Of a stretch of DNA of 10,628 bases, positions 1 through 8,517 are shown piece after piece. The translations under genes and the position numbers were made by a program. Under the pieces are notes generated by a model, which worked only from the letters and a program-made list of their open reading frames with translations, made no database searches and was not told where the DNA came from. The stretch's first letter is position 1; each line of letters begins with the position of its first letter. The stretch covers positions 1-10,628 of the forward strand of contig JACKQL020000305.1 of the NCBI GenBank assembly GCA_018296165.2, given 5' to 3'. This DNA is from Termitomyces sp. T153. Taxonomy: Eukaryota > Basidiomycota > Agaricomycetes > Agaricales > Lyophyllaceae.

Positions 1-213
1 TGTAGCGCGAACGTGACATCACTTCCGCCTGAACTATACTCTTTTCCATCCTACTTTGCCCGCACCGGATTCCGTTTCATTCCGTACTATATATATTACT
101 ATGTACCTGTGTTAGAGAGATAGCTCTTGCAATTGACAGGACTTACACCAGTTCTTTCCGCGAGACTCTACTGTGTGACCGTACACTGCTTCATCTGGCA
201 GTCTACCGTTACA
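1..213 (+). repeat. 5' long terminal repeat
   Basis: This repeat matches 8634-8846 base for base without indels except at three positions: 31 (G here, A at 8664), 65 (C here, T at 8698) and 161 (C here, T at 8794). The last two are CpG here and TpG in the right copy. It begins TGTAGCG and ends GTTACA, giving the usual TG...CA ends. It holds the presumed Pol II promoter (TATA-like tract at 88-98). At 213 bp it is short, as is common in fungal gypsy elements. It keeps about a dozen CpGs, unlike the internal coding body. Confidence 0.95.
88..98 (+). promoter_or_regulatory. TATA-like box of the 5' LTR promoter
   Basis: An alternating TATATATATTA tract lies in the middle of the LTR, where U3 should end. 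A transcript starting 20-30 bases downstream would begin near 111-120 (GTTAGAGAGA), leaving an R/U5 part of about 100 bases. The same tract is conserved in the 3' LTR at 8721-8731. The start site is inferred from spacing only. Confidence 0.55.
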
Positions 214-321
214 TTTTTTGAACTTCTAACAGTCCTCACAAAACCTCTCGACTCTGCTACCGTGGGTTCACTCGGTCTGATCAACCGCGAATATCCTAGT
301 GGTGAGTCGTGAAAATTTTCC
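214..321 (+). other. Untranslated leader with presumed primer-binding region
   Basis: This 108 bp stretch lies between the LTR end and the first plausible gag ATG at 322. A primer-binding site should lie at its start, but the bases after the LTR are a T6 run followed by GAACTTCTAAC. There is no TGG, which a site matching the CCA end of a tRNA would need. The segment CTTCTAAC at 223-230 can pair with the predicted transcript start GTTAGAGAG at 111-119 over six contiguous bases plus two more with a one-base bulge. That recalls Tf1-type self-priming, but the match is short and is offset 9 bases from the LTR, so it is only a suggestion. Confidence 0.4.
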
Positions 322-906
322 ATGTCTACTAACACAGAATCAAATCGTTACAACTTTCGCCTGAGACGTCCCAGCGTGGGCAACACGGGGTCTGCTCTCA
401 GAGCGGGAGAGACGGTAAGCAGTGCTCTCAGGACCACTCAGGCCCCAATGCGACGGGGTCGAGCCGCGAGCCTAGGTCCGCCAGATCCGGTCACTGCCCC
501 GGCAGTTGTATCAACGTTGACAGCTCCGGCGGACGTATTGGAATCCGCCCCGGCGGAATCCTCGCTTACCGACATCTCGGAGGCATCGTTCCAGACGACT
601 TCCGAAGAGACACAGATAGAATTAAAATCAGAAGTATCTACTAGTGATAGCGAGACTATGGACGGGTACAATATAAATAGAGAAATTTCTATCCCAACGT
701 CAGTACGGTTGAGTAATGAACAAGAAAGGATAAGGGTCACCCCAGAGGAAGCGACCCAGGGGAACCCCGGAAGACATTTGCCAAAAGAGACCGAAAGGTT
801 TCACGGCCGATCTGGCAAACCAAGGGGGAGGCACGAACCAAGACCTGGGCCCAGGACTAGCAACCCTAATGGAGAAGAGCCAGGAAAATCGGCAGGTCAG
901 TTTTAA
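322..906 (+). pseudogene. gag N-terminal segment (frame 1)
   Basis: An open stretch of 194 codons starts at the first good ATG after the leader and ends at TAA 904-906. The product begins MSTNTESNRYNFRLRRPS and is rich in Ser, Thr, Pro, Ala and Glu, so it is probably disordered. I recognise no folded domain. Its last part overlaps the reading frame that carries the next recognisable gag block (869-1237, frame 2), so a one-base shift between about 734 and 903 probably broke an originally continuous gag; frame 2 has a TAA at 731-733, which sets the left limit. CpG is dense here, with about 28 in 301-600, in contrast to the pol region. It could instead be a genuine separate short upstream ORF. 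The gag identity rests mostly on position. Confidence 0.6.
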
Positions 907-1237
907 TAATACGTTAGAAGCAGAACCCTTGACGTACATAGGAAAGGGTAAAGGTCCAGACCCACGAGAGTGGGGAGACGCGCAGCTGTCGGAAGATGAA
1001 CTGAACCCTGAGATCCAACAGCAAGTCCTCGAGGCGTGCTCCATACGGCAGGAAGCACCTACTGAGTTAGGCGAGGATGAAGAACCACCTTCGGAACAGC
1101 CAAGTGAAAGGGAAGATACCTGAGAGGGAAGTAAGGCACCCACCCGTGATGAACTGTGGGAGCGCTTGAGGCAACAACAAAAGCTGAAACAGGAGATTCG
1201 TGAGCTCCAGAAAGCATTAAAACTAATGAGAGAATGA
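869..1237 (+). pseudogene. gag middle segment with coiled coil (frame 2)
   Basis: This frame holds the block GKGKGPDPREWGDAQLSEDE, which resembles a motif I recall from gag proteins of basidiomycete gypsy elements. It then reads through a TGA at 1121-1123 into a strongly helical heptad-like stretch (about 1150-1234, DELWERLRQQQKLKQEIREL and onward). It stops at TGA 1235-1237, and frame 2 beyond that still gives a few plausible residues before frame 1 takes over. The coiled coil probably served Gag-Gag contacts (inference). The ATG at 869 need not be a real start, because frame 2 is open upstream to 734. A second shift back to frame 1 is needed near 1265-1275. Confidence 0.6.
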
Positions 1238-1290
1238 AAAACTGAAACAAATGCACAGGGTCAGAGTCCATTTCTGATGAGCTGAGGAAC

Positions 1291-2637
1291 ATGATAGGAA
1301 AGGTGACCCAGAGGGCATGTGAAGTCCCCCGGGAGTGCCGAGAATGTAGCCAGCCCAAAAAGCTGCGACCAGTGGATCAGATCAGTAAGGAAAGCATGCT
1401 TGGCCGCGCATTCAATCGAATGAGGAACAAAGGTGACCCTGACTCGCCAGAAGTGTCCTCATCTGGATCATCATATCCTTCGGACTCCTCCAGTGATGCT
1501 AGCATGGACAGTGAGAGTGATATGTCCCTAACCTCAGGCTTCAGTGATAGTGAGGAAGAATCCACATCTGGATTGTCCGACGAGGAAAAAGGGCGTAGAA
1601 GGCGGAGATCTAAGAAAAAGAGTGTGAAATCAAAGAATTCAAAAAGGAAAAGAAAACCACTCAGATCTCTGATCAAGCCGACGCCTCCATCTAAGTACAA
1701 CGGGGATCCGAACCTGCAGTCCTTCCTGCAGTTTATGACCCACTGCACATCTTACATAAAGTATGGGTTGGTGCAGAGGGAGTGTCAGGTGTTAGTGGTG
1801 TCAGAATTTCTCACGGGCTGGGCTTGGACATTTTACTTGCGGGAGGCATCTCGATGCCCTGAAGAGTGGACAATGGAGAGATTCTTCAAGGAGCTGTTCA
1901 ACAATTGCTTCCCAATAAATTATCATAATAAACAGAGGAATAAGCTGCAACACTTACATCAAGGGAAGATGACCGTGCATGACTATGTTGGTGAGCTCCA
2001 GGAATTGTTCACCATTGTGGGATCTACTAACACTAAGGAGAAAGTGGTAAAGTTATTCAATGGGTTCCGCCCCTCCATACAACGCAAACTGTATTGTATG
2101 GGTCTGAACCCGGAGACCTCTAAGTGGAAAAGGGTCATGTCAAAAGCAGAATTTGCCAAAATGGCTGAAGCTGTGGAGGTAGAACAGGACGCCACAGGAG
2201 GAAGTAATCAACATCAGCAACTGGAGAACCACCATCATGGAGGCCAGGATAACAGCCATGATTGGGGTCGTAGAGGACGAGGCTACATGAGCCAGCCTGA
2301 TGGGAGAAAAAGAAGCAAGTCCCCATCGAATTACGGAAAGAAAACAAATACCTTGTTAGCTTACTCTGCAAAGCAAAGAACTTCCTGCAATGACGATCGT
2401 TGTAACCCTAAGACAGAGGGACATAAGTTTAAGAGATTGGAGGAAAAGAAACAACTCACCAAGGAAGAAGAAGAGGAGTATAGGGCGCAGGACCGCTGCT
2501 TTGGCTGTGGGGAGACCGGCCACTTCTCTAGAAACTGCCCCCGAAATAAGAATTCCTTCTCTATGCAAGCAGGAAAACTGCCTGGGCTGAAATCATATAG
2601 CATCAAGTTGAACCTGTGGGAGACTGACCAACTGTGA
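1291..2637 (+). pseudogene. gag: gag capsid and nucleocapsid segment
   Basis: This is the structural protein forming the virus-like particle and binding element RNA. Frame 1 is open here for 448 codons; sense codons continue left of the ATG at 1291 to TGA 1243-1245, so the ATG is probably internal. In order it shows an acidic Ser-rich tract (about 1438-1590), a very basic tract with RRRRR, KKK and KRKRK runs (about 1594-1665) that looks like a nuclear localisation or RNA-binding signal, a retrotransposon Gag capsid-like domain (about 1672-2175; YNGDPNLQSFLQFM, then W and F positions typical of the family), a hydrophilic linker, and one CCHC zinc knuckle at 2497-2538 (C-X2-C-X4-H-X4-C). TGA at 2635-2637 ends the run, but the same frame stays open beyond it, so this stop is probably secondary. 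Confidence 0.85.
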
Positions 2638-3450
2638 GAAGAAGCCCTGAGCAGTACCACTGAAGGATTGTCCGTAGGAATGGTTACCTTTGAAGAATGG
2701 GGTGAAACCGATTTGGTGGAAGAAGTAATCTGCGCTGAGGCTCAGGACTTTGGTTGGGATACCAACCCTAACAGGGTCAACAACTTGGGAGAGAAGGTCT
2801 TACTCACCTGGTTGGAGGATAAATGATTTGGAAGACTGCGCTGCCTGGGCAATGCCCTGAAGCAAAAGCTGGAGTACCTCCTGGAGCAGGGTCAGCCTTA
2901 CCCTGGGGACCTGTCAAATGTCCTGCAATATAGAGGGAAGAGATTCTTGTCAGTACAGACTGAGGAAGGGGTGATCCACACCTGGGATGCTGTGTGGGAT
3001 CAGGAAATATCCCTCCCCTATGAACAGGCGGTCCACCCTTCCTTTGAGATAGGCAGCTGGTATGCCTTGAAATGTAGCATGGCGATGGGGGTCCCACTCA
3101 TGAGAAGCTGGCAGTACCAGCCAATCCTGGCAATGGACCCATGGTCTTGGAATGCTGAGAAGGTTTTGGCGTTGGGGGCTCCCTACCTGCCAAAGGAAGA
3201 ATTAGCCAATCCAGTTCCACGTCAGAGATTTGACATCTGACAGAGAGAGTTAGGCGACTGGGCTGTTATGGACAGACTAATTTGGTTTACTACTAGGATC
3301 AAAGAGGAACACCTCAGGAATCCCTGATTTGATATCTGCAATTGGTATAAAAAACAATTGGAGGGATTAGAACTAGTAGACGGACCAACCTGAGAGGCCA
3401 GACAACCTGGCAAATTAAGGGCGTTAGATCTGTATGGCCAGCAGGTCAAG
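2638..3450 (+). pseudogene. Linker domain between nucleocapsid and protease
   Basis: Frame 1 continues from gag for about 270 codons with five in-frame TGAs (2824, 3238, 3325, 3391, and 2635 just before) and no other stop. The residues are not random: there is a helical stretch with LRCLGNALKQKLEYLLEQ, a Trp-rich middle part (about 2980-3165) and a further block with FDICNWYKKQLEGLE. No catalytic motif is seen and I do not recognise a named fold. The longest uninterrupted piece is 2827-3237. Its place suggests a spacer domain of the polyprotein processed by the adjacent protease; the function is unknown. Confidence 0.6.
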
Positions 3451-3483
3451 AGAGGGACTTACCCTGCCCTGCAAAGAAACAAT

Positions 3484-3850
3484 GCCAAAACTAAAAATGT
3501 CGGTCTGAAGGTACCTAAGCCCCTAGTTATTGTCGTCAAACTGGATGGACATCCAGTCCGAGCACTGCTGGACTCAGGATCCTTGGGTGACTTCATTTCT
3601 ACTACCACGGTGGAACAACTCAAGCTATCATGAATCAAGCTGAACGAACCAGTACCAGTGCAGCTGGCGGTGCAGGGGTCAAGATCGAGGATTAACTATG
3701 GCGCTACCACCCATTTTGAATATCAAGAGATTGCAGGACAATGATACTTCCACATGATGAATCTTCAAGGGTACGACGTTATATTGGGCACGCCATGGAT
3801 ATATCAGTATAGGGTTATCTTTGGCCTAAACCCTGCTAGGGTCACGGTGG
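3484..3850 (+). pseudogene. Retropepsin-like aspartic protease
   Basis: This domain would cut the Gag-Pol polyprotein. The active-site triad region is visible as LLDSGS, with the catalytic Asp at 3571-3573, followed by a strand giving DFISTTTVEQLKL. The C-terminal hydrophobic-Gly motif is VILGTPW at 3778-3798, matching the ILGxxx signature after the flap. Two TGAs interrupt it, at 3631-3633 and 3742-3744; from memory of related elements Arg would be expected near both, which fits CGA to TGA decay. The active-site residues themselves are intact. It lies between the linker and RT, as in other Ty3/gypsy elements. Confidence 0.85.
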
Positions 3851-3979
3851 GAAGCGCCAATGCATCTCCACTAGTGGAAGGCATGGGGGTGTCATGGCTT
3901 GCTTCCAGGGTGGTAAAAACCTATGAAGATAACTTAGAATTAGTAAGAGCCAAGCTACAAAAATATGCTGCCCCATTGT

Positions 3980-4900
3980 GCAGAGAAGCTGGAAGTACGC
4001 TGCTGCTGCCGCTATGGGCAATTAATCACGAGATCCCATTGATAGATGTCGACGGGATTTATCCATGGAGACCATCACGGTGCCCAGAGGCCCTCAAACC
4101 ACAATGGGATACTAAGCAAGCAGCATACATCAAATCAGGCCAGTGGGAAGTAATGATGGCAGGGAATGCTGCCTCCATGATATTTCTGAAGAAGCCAGGG
4201 AAGGCTGGTGAGCTGCCGAGGTTGAGAATCATTAGCAACTTATGGGCTTGAAATGCCAACACATACAAGAAGTTGTCACCACTCCCAGATATGGAGGGTA
4301 TCTTGAGGCAGGTGGCATGGGCCAGGTACAGGTCCATCATAGACGGCCAGGATGTGTATGAGCAGATACGGGTCAAGCCTGAACATGTGGAGAGAATGGC
4401 AATGACAACACCTGACGGCAACATGGTCAGCCATGTGATTCAGCAAGGGGATTGCAATGCTCCTGCCACTTACCAGGCACTAATGAACTACTTGTTCGTG
4501 GCCTATCTGGGCCACTTCATGGACGTGTACCTAGATGATATTGTAGTCTACTCTGATACCCTGGAGGATCATGCGGAGCATGTGAAAATTGTGTTGAACA
4601 TACTAAAAAAGGAGAGTCTGTACCTCAGTGAGCAAAAACTGAACTTCCTGTGCCACGAAATTAAGGTGCTAGGCCACGTGGTGGATGATGAGGGTATCCA
4701 TATGGACCCTGACAAAGTGGACACTTTGGTCAGATGGAAGGTTCTGACCAATTGGGACTTACTTAGAGGCTTCCTGGGTGCTGCGGGTTACCTGGCCAAT
4801 GACATCGATAGGGTCAGAGTACCTATGGGAGTCTTACACTCATTAACAGGGGATACAGTTCCTTTCAGATGGGAATTTACTCACCAGCAGGCGTTCAAAG
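3980..4900 (+). pseudogene. Reverse transcriptase
   Basis: This is the RNA-dependent DNA polymerase that copies the element RNA. An N-terminal INHEIPLIDVDGIYPWRPSR block (from about 4021) corresponds to the conserved HxI/P region, then IFLKKPG and LRIISNL form the fingers. The first catalytic Asp is in IIDGQDVYEQI (4342-4344) and the second pair is YLDD at 4528-4539. The thumb-like part follows to about 4900 (LLRGFLGAAGYLAND). One TGA falls inside, at 4249-4251, directly after a Trp codon in a place where related enzymes have a charged Arg/Glu-rich stretch. Catalytic aspartates are all present, so the break is nonsense and missense decay rather than loss of the active site. Confidence 0.92.
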
Positions 4901-4959
4901 ATGTAAAAAACCTGGCTTCTCTGTGTAGAGACCATCATTGTAAGCCTTTGAGTTATGGC

Positions 4960-5352
4960 CCAGGGGCGCCACCGGTGAACATGGTTATGGATGGATGCAT
5001 AACTGGGATTGTGGGAGTAATCAGTCAAGGGCAAGATTGGAAAACTGCAAAGGTAGCTGCCTTCTTCTCTGCAAAGCTGAACTTGGCTCAACAAAATTAT
5101 CCTGTACATGAAATCAAGATGTTGGCAGGAGTCGAGACAATGCTACGACACAGGGATTTGCTACAGGGCATAACATTCAAGTGGTCCATGGACCACAAGG
5201 GATTGATACACTTGATGGAGCAGAAGAATCTGTCTGGTTGACAGGCGCGCTGGATTGAGAAGGTAGCTGAATCCGATTTTGGAATTATGTACATACCAGG
5301 CACAGAGAATATACTGTCAGATGCTCTGTCAAGACTCTACTCCAATGAGTGA
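4960..5352 (+). pseudogene. RNase H domain
   Basis: This domain degrades RNA in RNA:DNA hybrids during reverse transcription. The catalytic acidic residues are in place: Asp in VMDGC (4990-4992), Glu in VHEIKML (5110-5112), Asp in MDHKGL (5191-5193) and Asp in SDALSR (5320-5322). The motifs AAFFSAKLN and LAGVETMLRHRDLLQG are typical of the gypsy RNase H. TGA at 5239-5241 interrupts NLSG-QARW, where I expect Arg in relatives, and another TGA is at 5350-5352. The domain follows RT with no spacer in the same frame. Confidence 0.9.
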
Positions 5353-5829
5353 GCAGGGACAGTCAGGGCTAGGAGTGAGTACACATATTTTGATGTTGTG
5401 GACAATGATTTGCTGGCGCTGCAATCGGTCACAATGCCCATCCTGGTTGGTTTGGAGGGCGTGAGCATAACGGACCTGTGAAAGGACTCCCAAGGGGTAG
5501 TGGCTGTGGGTGGCACAGAGGCCCAGGGGGAGATAGCGAAAAAGAAGCACACTTACTGCAGAAAGGTGGCTGAGCCTGCTGGGACGGGTAGGCCTGAGAC
5601 ATCAAAGGAGTTTGCCTCCATGGTTGCACCACATTTTGCCCTTTGTGGCCCATGGGAATGAAACAAGGGGGGGGAACAAGGGGAACAACCCACAGAATCA
5701 AGTCAAACACATGACAAAGACAGTATAAACAGTAAGCTTACAATTAGGCTGCCTGGGAGAAAGAAGTATGCATTACCTAATGACATCACGATGGGACCCA
5801 GGCTGACAGAAGTCAACTGAGATGAAGAC
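5353..5829 (+). pseudogene. Connector between RNase H and integrase
   Basis: About 150 codons of frame 1 carry TGAs at 5479, 5659 and 5818 and no TAA or TAG. The residues are mainly hydrophilic and low complexity, with a Gly/Gln/Glu-rich part near 5660-5690, so it looks like a flexible tether. No motif is recognised. It is kept as part of the polyprotein because the frame is continuous with the domains on both sides. Confidence 0.5.
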
Positions 5830-7080
5830 TTGATGACCATATCGGAACAACTATGCGAGAAATATGAGGATTTGACACCATTAACCCTTGAAGAATTGCT
5901 AAGCTTTGGCAAGGATCCTATTGATCTAGTGGCATCAGTAAAAGGACGCTACAACAACGATAAGCTATTCAAGTCGATACTTGAAAACCCACAAGCCTAT
6001 AAAAACTATGAAGTCACTGAAGATAAACTGATATTCATGAAGACAGAGGGAAAACGACTTCTGTGTATCCCAGCTATCATTGTGTGAGGATGAAGCATCC
6101 AAGAAATTGTCATATCTGAAGCACACATGCTCTTGGCACACCTAGGACCTTGCAAAACCCTACTGTACCTCCATGACCAGGTCTGGTGGAAGAGCATGGC
6201 CCATGATGTTTGAGAATATTGCGACACATGCTCTACATGTCATAGAAACAAGCCATCAAACCATAAGCCATATGGGCTGCTCCAGCCCTTAAAAGTGCCA
6301 ACCCTGCCTTGGGAAGTGATTGGAATTGACTTTGTGGGACTGCTCCCTGAATCAAAGGATCGAAATGGGACTTATGATTCAATTAGCGTAATTATTGACT
6401 TACTGACTGCAATAGTACACATTGTTCCTAGCCAAATAAATTATACTGCTTGACAGGTGGCAGAGCTGATATTTGCTGAAGTTTACAAGTATCATGGGCT
6501 CCCTAGAGCCATTGTCAGCAATCACAACTCATACTTCACCAGCATGTTTTGGACTCACTTACATGATCTAATTGGGACACAGCTGAGAATGTCATCCACT
6601 TATCATCCCCAATCAGATGGATACACAGAACGCGTGAATAGAACTATAGTCCAAATGATTCAACAGTGTGTTGGAGATTGGCTCAAAGATTGGGTAGCAA
6701 AGATACCTGCAATAGAATTTGCCATCAACTCAGCAAGGTCAGAAACCACAGGGTACTCACCATTCTTCCTCAACTCTGGAAGGATGCCTCAACCAATGAT
6801 TTGGAATAATGCAAGCAATAATGAATTTGCTGGGGTTAGGGTGTTTGCCCAAAGACTCAAACTGGCACTGATTGCTGCTCATGATTGTATATTGGCTGCC
6901 AGAGTGAAGCAAACTCGCAATGCCAATCGTAAAAGACAATTAGTCCCCTTCACAAAAGGAGACATGGTATATGTATCAAAAAAAAACTTCGCATACCCAA
7001 AGGGGTTCCCAAAAAAACTGATCCCTAAATATGAGGGACCATATGAGATCTTAGAGGACTTTGGGAATAACTCCTTCTGA
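5830..7080 (+). pseudogene. Integrase with lost catalytic Asp
   Basis: This is the enzyme that inserts the element DNA. A leading helical region is followed by an HHCC-like zinc domain: His-X4-His in EAHMLLAHLG (about 6118-6147) and Cys-X2-Cys in CSTCHRNK (about 6226-6249). In the core, the first catalytic Asp is in GIDFVG (6328-6330) and the Glu is in YTERVN (6628-6630). The position exactly 36 residues before that Glu, where the second Asp of the D,D35E triad belongs, is Asn (6520-6522, in IVSNHNSYFTS). The downstream core has YHPQSDG and a C-terminal KGDMVYVSKKN strand region. Five TGAs break it (6085, 6091, 6211, 6451, 7078). It is inactive on two counts. Confidence 0.92.
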
Positions 7081-7584
7081 GTGAATGTATCTGTCAATAT
7101 GAAAAGGAGGGGAATCCATGACATTTTCCATGCTGCATTACTCAGAATACATAAGCCAAATGACAATCAATTGTTTCCTGGTAGATTGGATGAACAAATT
7201 GTTGAGCCAGAAGTCAACAAGTGGGCTGCTGAGTGCATTGTGGTGCACCATGGCAGTAAGACTCACATGATGTTTGAGCTCCTCTGGAAGGCAGGGGACA
7301 AGTTGTGGATGAGTTACAATCAGGTTAAAGAATTAGAACTACTAGTGCCCTACCTTGAATTATTGGGGCACAAAAAAATTGAAGAACTGATCAAGAGCGG
7401 AACTGGCAAACCACCTCTCGATGACCCACAAATATTTCTGGGTCTTATAAGTTTTATCGGATATAAAGGGGCTGATGAGGGGGAAGGAACTCACATTCAT
7501 CACCTGACTGTCAGGCCACCTACTTCATCACCTGCTTCGGACCTCTTAAGCCCTCACTCCTGCTCCCACTGCATCTCTACTTCT
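7081..7584 (+). pseudogene. Integrase C-terminus with chromodomain-like module
   Basis: This begins after TGA 7078-7080 and stays in the same frame. The stretch KRRGIHDIFHAALLRIHKP is the usual end of the gypsy integrase (a GIHxxFHxSLL-type block). It is followed at about 7213-7365 by a chromodomain-like pattern: W-A-A-E-C-I-V, a His/Gly turn, FELLWKAGD and W-M-S-Y, then a hydrophobic C-terminal helix. In chromoviruses such a module binds modified histones and steers insertion to heterochromatin; that role is inferred. Not all aromatic-cage positions can be assigned by eye. After about 7370 a GKPPLDDPQIFLGLISF segment closes the typical polyprotein. Confidence 0.7.
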
Positions 7585-8517
7585 ATGGCCCACCCATTTG
7601 GCAACCGCGGCAAGGGGAACAGCAACTCAAAGGGACACCCCCTCCATCATCCTTTTGTCACAATAGATTCAACCACGAGAATGGTAATCCTCTTCGACCC
7701 TTGGAACCCCGACAACCCTCTAGTGGTCCACCCTCTGCAACTCCATATTTACTTGGAGTACGAACTGGAGATATGTCAGACCCGCGGACACCCCAGGTCA
7801 CCTTTTCCCATGGGATATGAGACAATAGCCAATATATTGAACCTAGCCAACCCAGCCACTGAGTGTCAGTACAGACTGGCAGAGTATGACCATCAAACAG
7901 AGACTTGGTCCAAGGTCAAGACCCCTTTCCCCACCGGCTTCCTACCCACTGCTTTTGTAGATCCCTGTCTCGATCTACTCACCACCCTCAGATTCATCAC
8001 CAAGCAGGGGAATGTGGATGAGCAGACTGTCGAGGATGCAGTTTGGGCCTGGCGAGCCCCCTCCAGTGAGCGTGTTCAGCGGACCAAACAGTTTCATGCT
8101 CAACAGTCCCAGCACCTTAACAATCCTATCCATGCATATTACCCGCCCAAACAATCTCATTCTATCATGAACAAATCTAACTCTAGTGCTGGGCCGGGCC
8201 CATCTACCACTTATGAAGCTAGTAAACGTCGCGCGGTAGGACCCCACCATGTTGCCTCTACAGCTTCTCCCCGGTCCGTGACCTCTGTACATTCTACGGC
8301 TTCCACGCCAACTCTCCATCCGGCTATCACTGCCAACAGCATTATAATTCGATCCCCCGATCGTAAAGGAAAAGGGAAGGCCCGTGCTGACGAGGAGGAG
8401 ATGGCAATCGACCCTACTGACGTCCCTCTCCCTGAGGATGATGAAGACAACGCGGAAGGGGAGCCAGAGGACGGTGTGGAAGCGGACCCCATGTCGGACC
8501 TGTCTGCTGCTGGGTAA
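7585..8517 (+). CDS. C-terminal extension or separate ORF, unknown domain
   Basis: The frame stays open from 7081 to TAA 8515-8517. An internal ATG at 7585 (MAHPFGNRGKG) could start a separate product of 310 residues, or the region is simply the tail of the polyprotein. The first two thirds look folded: MVILFDPWNPDNPLVVHPLQ, YLEYELEICQ, PMGYETIANILNLANP, CQYRLAEYD and EQTVEDAVWAWRA. From about 8160 it turns Ser/Thr/Pro-rich, then basic (RKGKGKA), then ends in a long acidic tail (about 8380-8500). I recognise no named family; there is no transmembrane segment or signal peptide. It has no stop codon and many CpGs, unlike the pol region before it. It may be a lineage-specific accessory domain of this retrotransposon group. 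Confidence 0.6.
   Translation: MAHPFGNRGKGNSNSKGHPLHHPFVTIDSTTRMVILFDPWNPDNPLVVHPLQLHIYLEYELEICQTRGHPRSPFPMGYETIANILNLANPATECQYRLAEYDHQTETWSKVKTPFPTGFLPTAFVDPCLDLLTTLRFITKQGNVDEQTVEDAVWAWRAPSSERVQRTKQFHAQQSQHLNNPIHAYYPPKQSHSIMNKSNSSAGPGPSTTYEASKRRAVGPHHVASTASPRSVTSVHSTASTPTLHPAITANSIIIRSPDRKGKGKARADEEEMAIDPTDVPLPEDDEDNAEGEPEDGVEADPMSDLSAAG

Noticed and set aside
127..312. 61-codon frame across the LTR and leader
   Set aside because: It starts at TTG inside the LTR, its first part recurs in the 3' LTR, and it has no protein-like features.
2635..7080. TGA reassigned to Trp or another amino acid in the host
   Set aside because: TGG is used normally for Trp in the same frame, the CpG-rich ORFs at both ends contain no in-frame TGA, and CpG deamination explains both the stops and the missense changes.
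1100..7400. Classic ascomycete RIP (CpA to TpA)
   Set aside because: It should create TAG and TAA from CAG, CAA and TGG; none occur in the frame, and TpG and CpA remain abundant.
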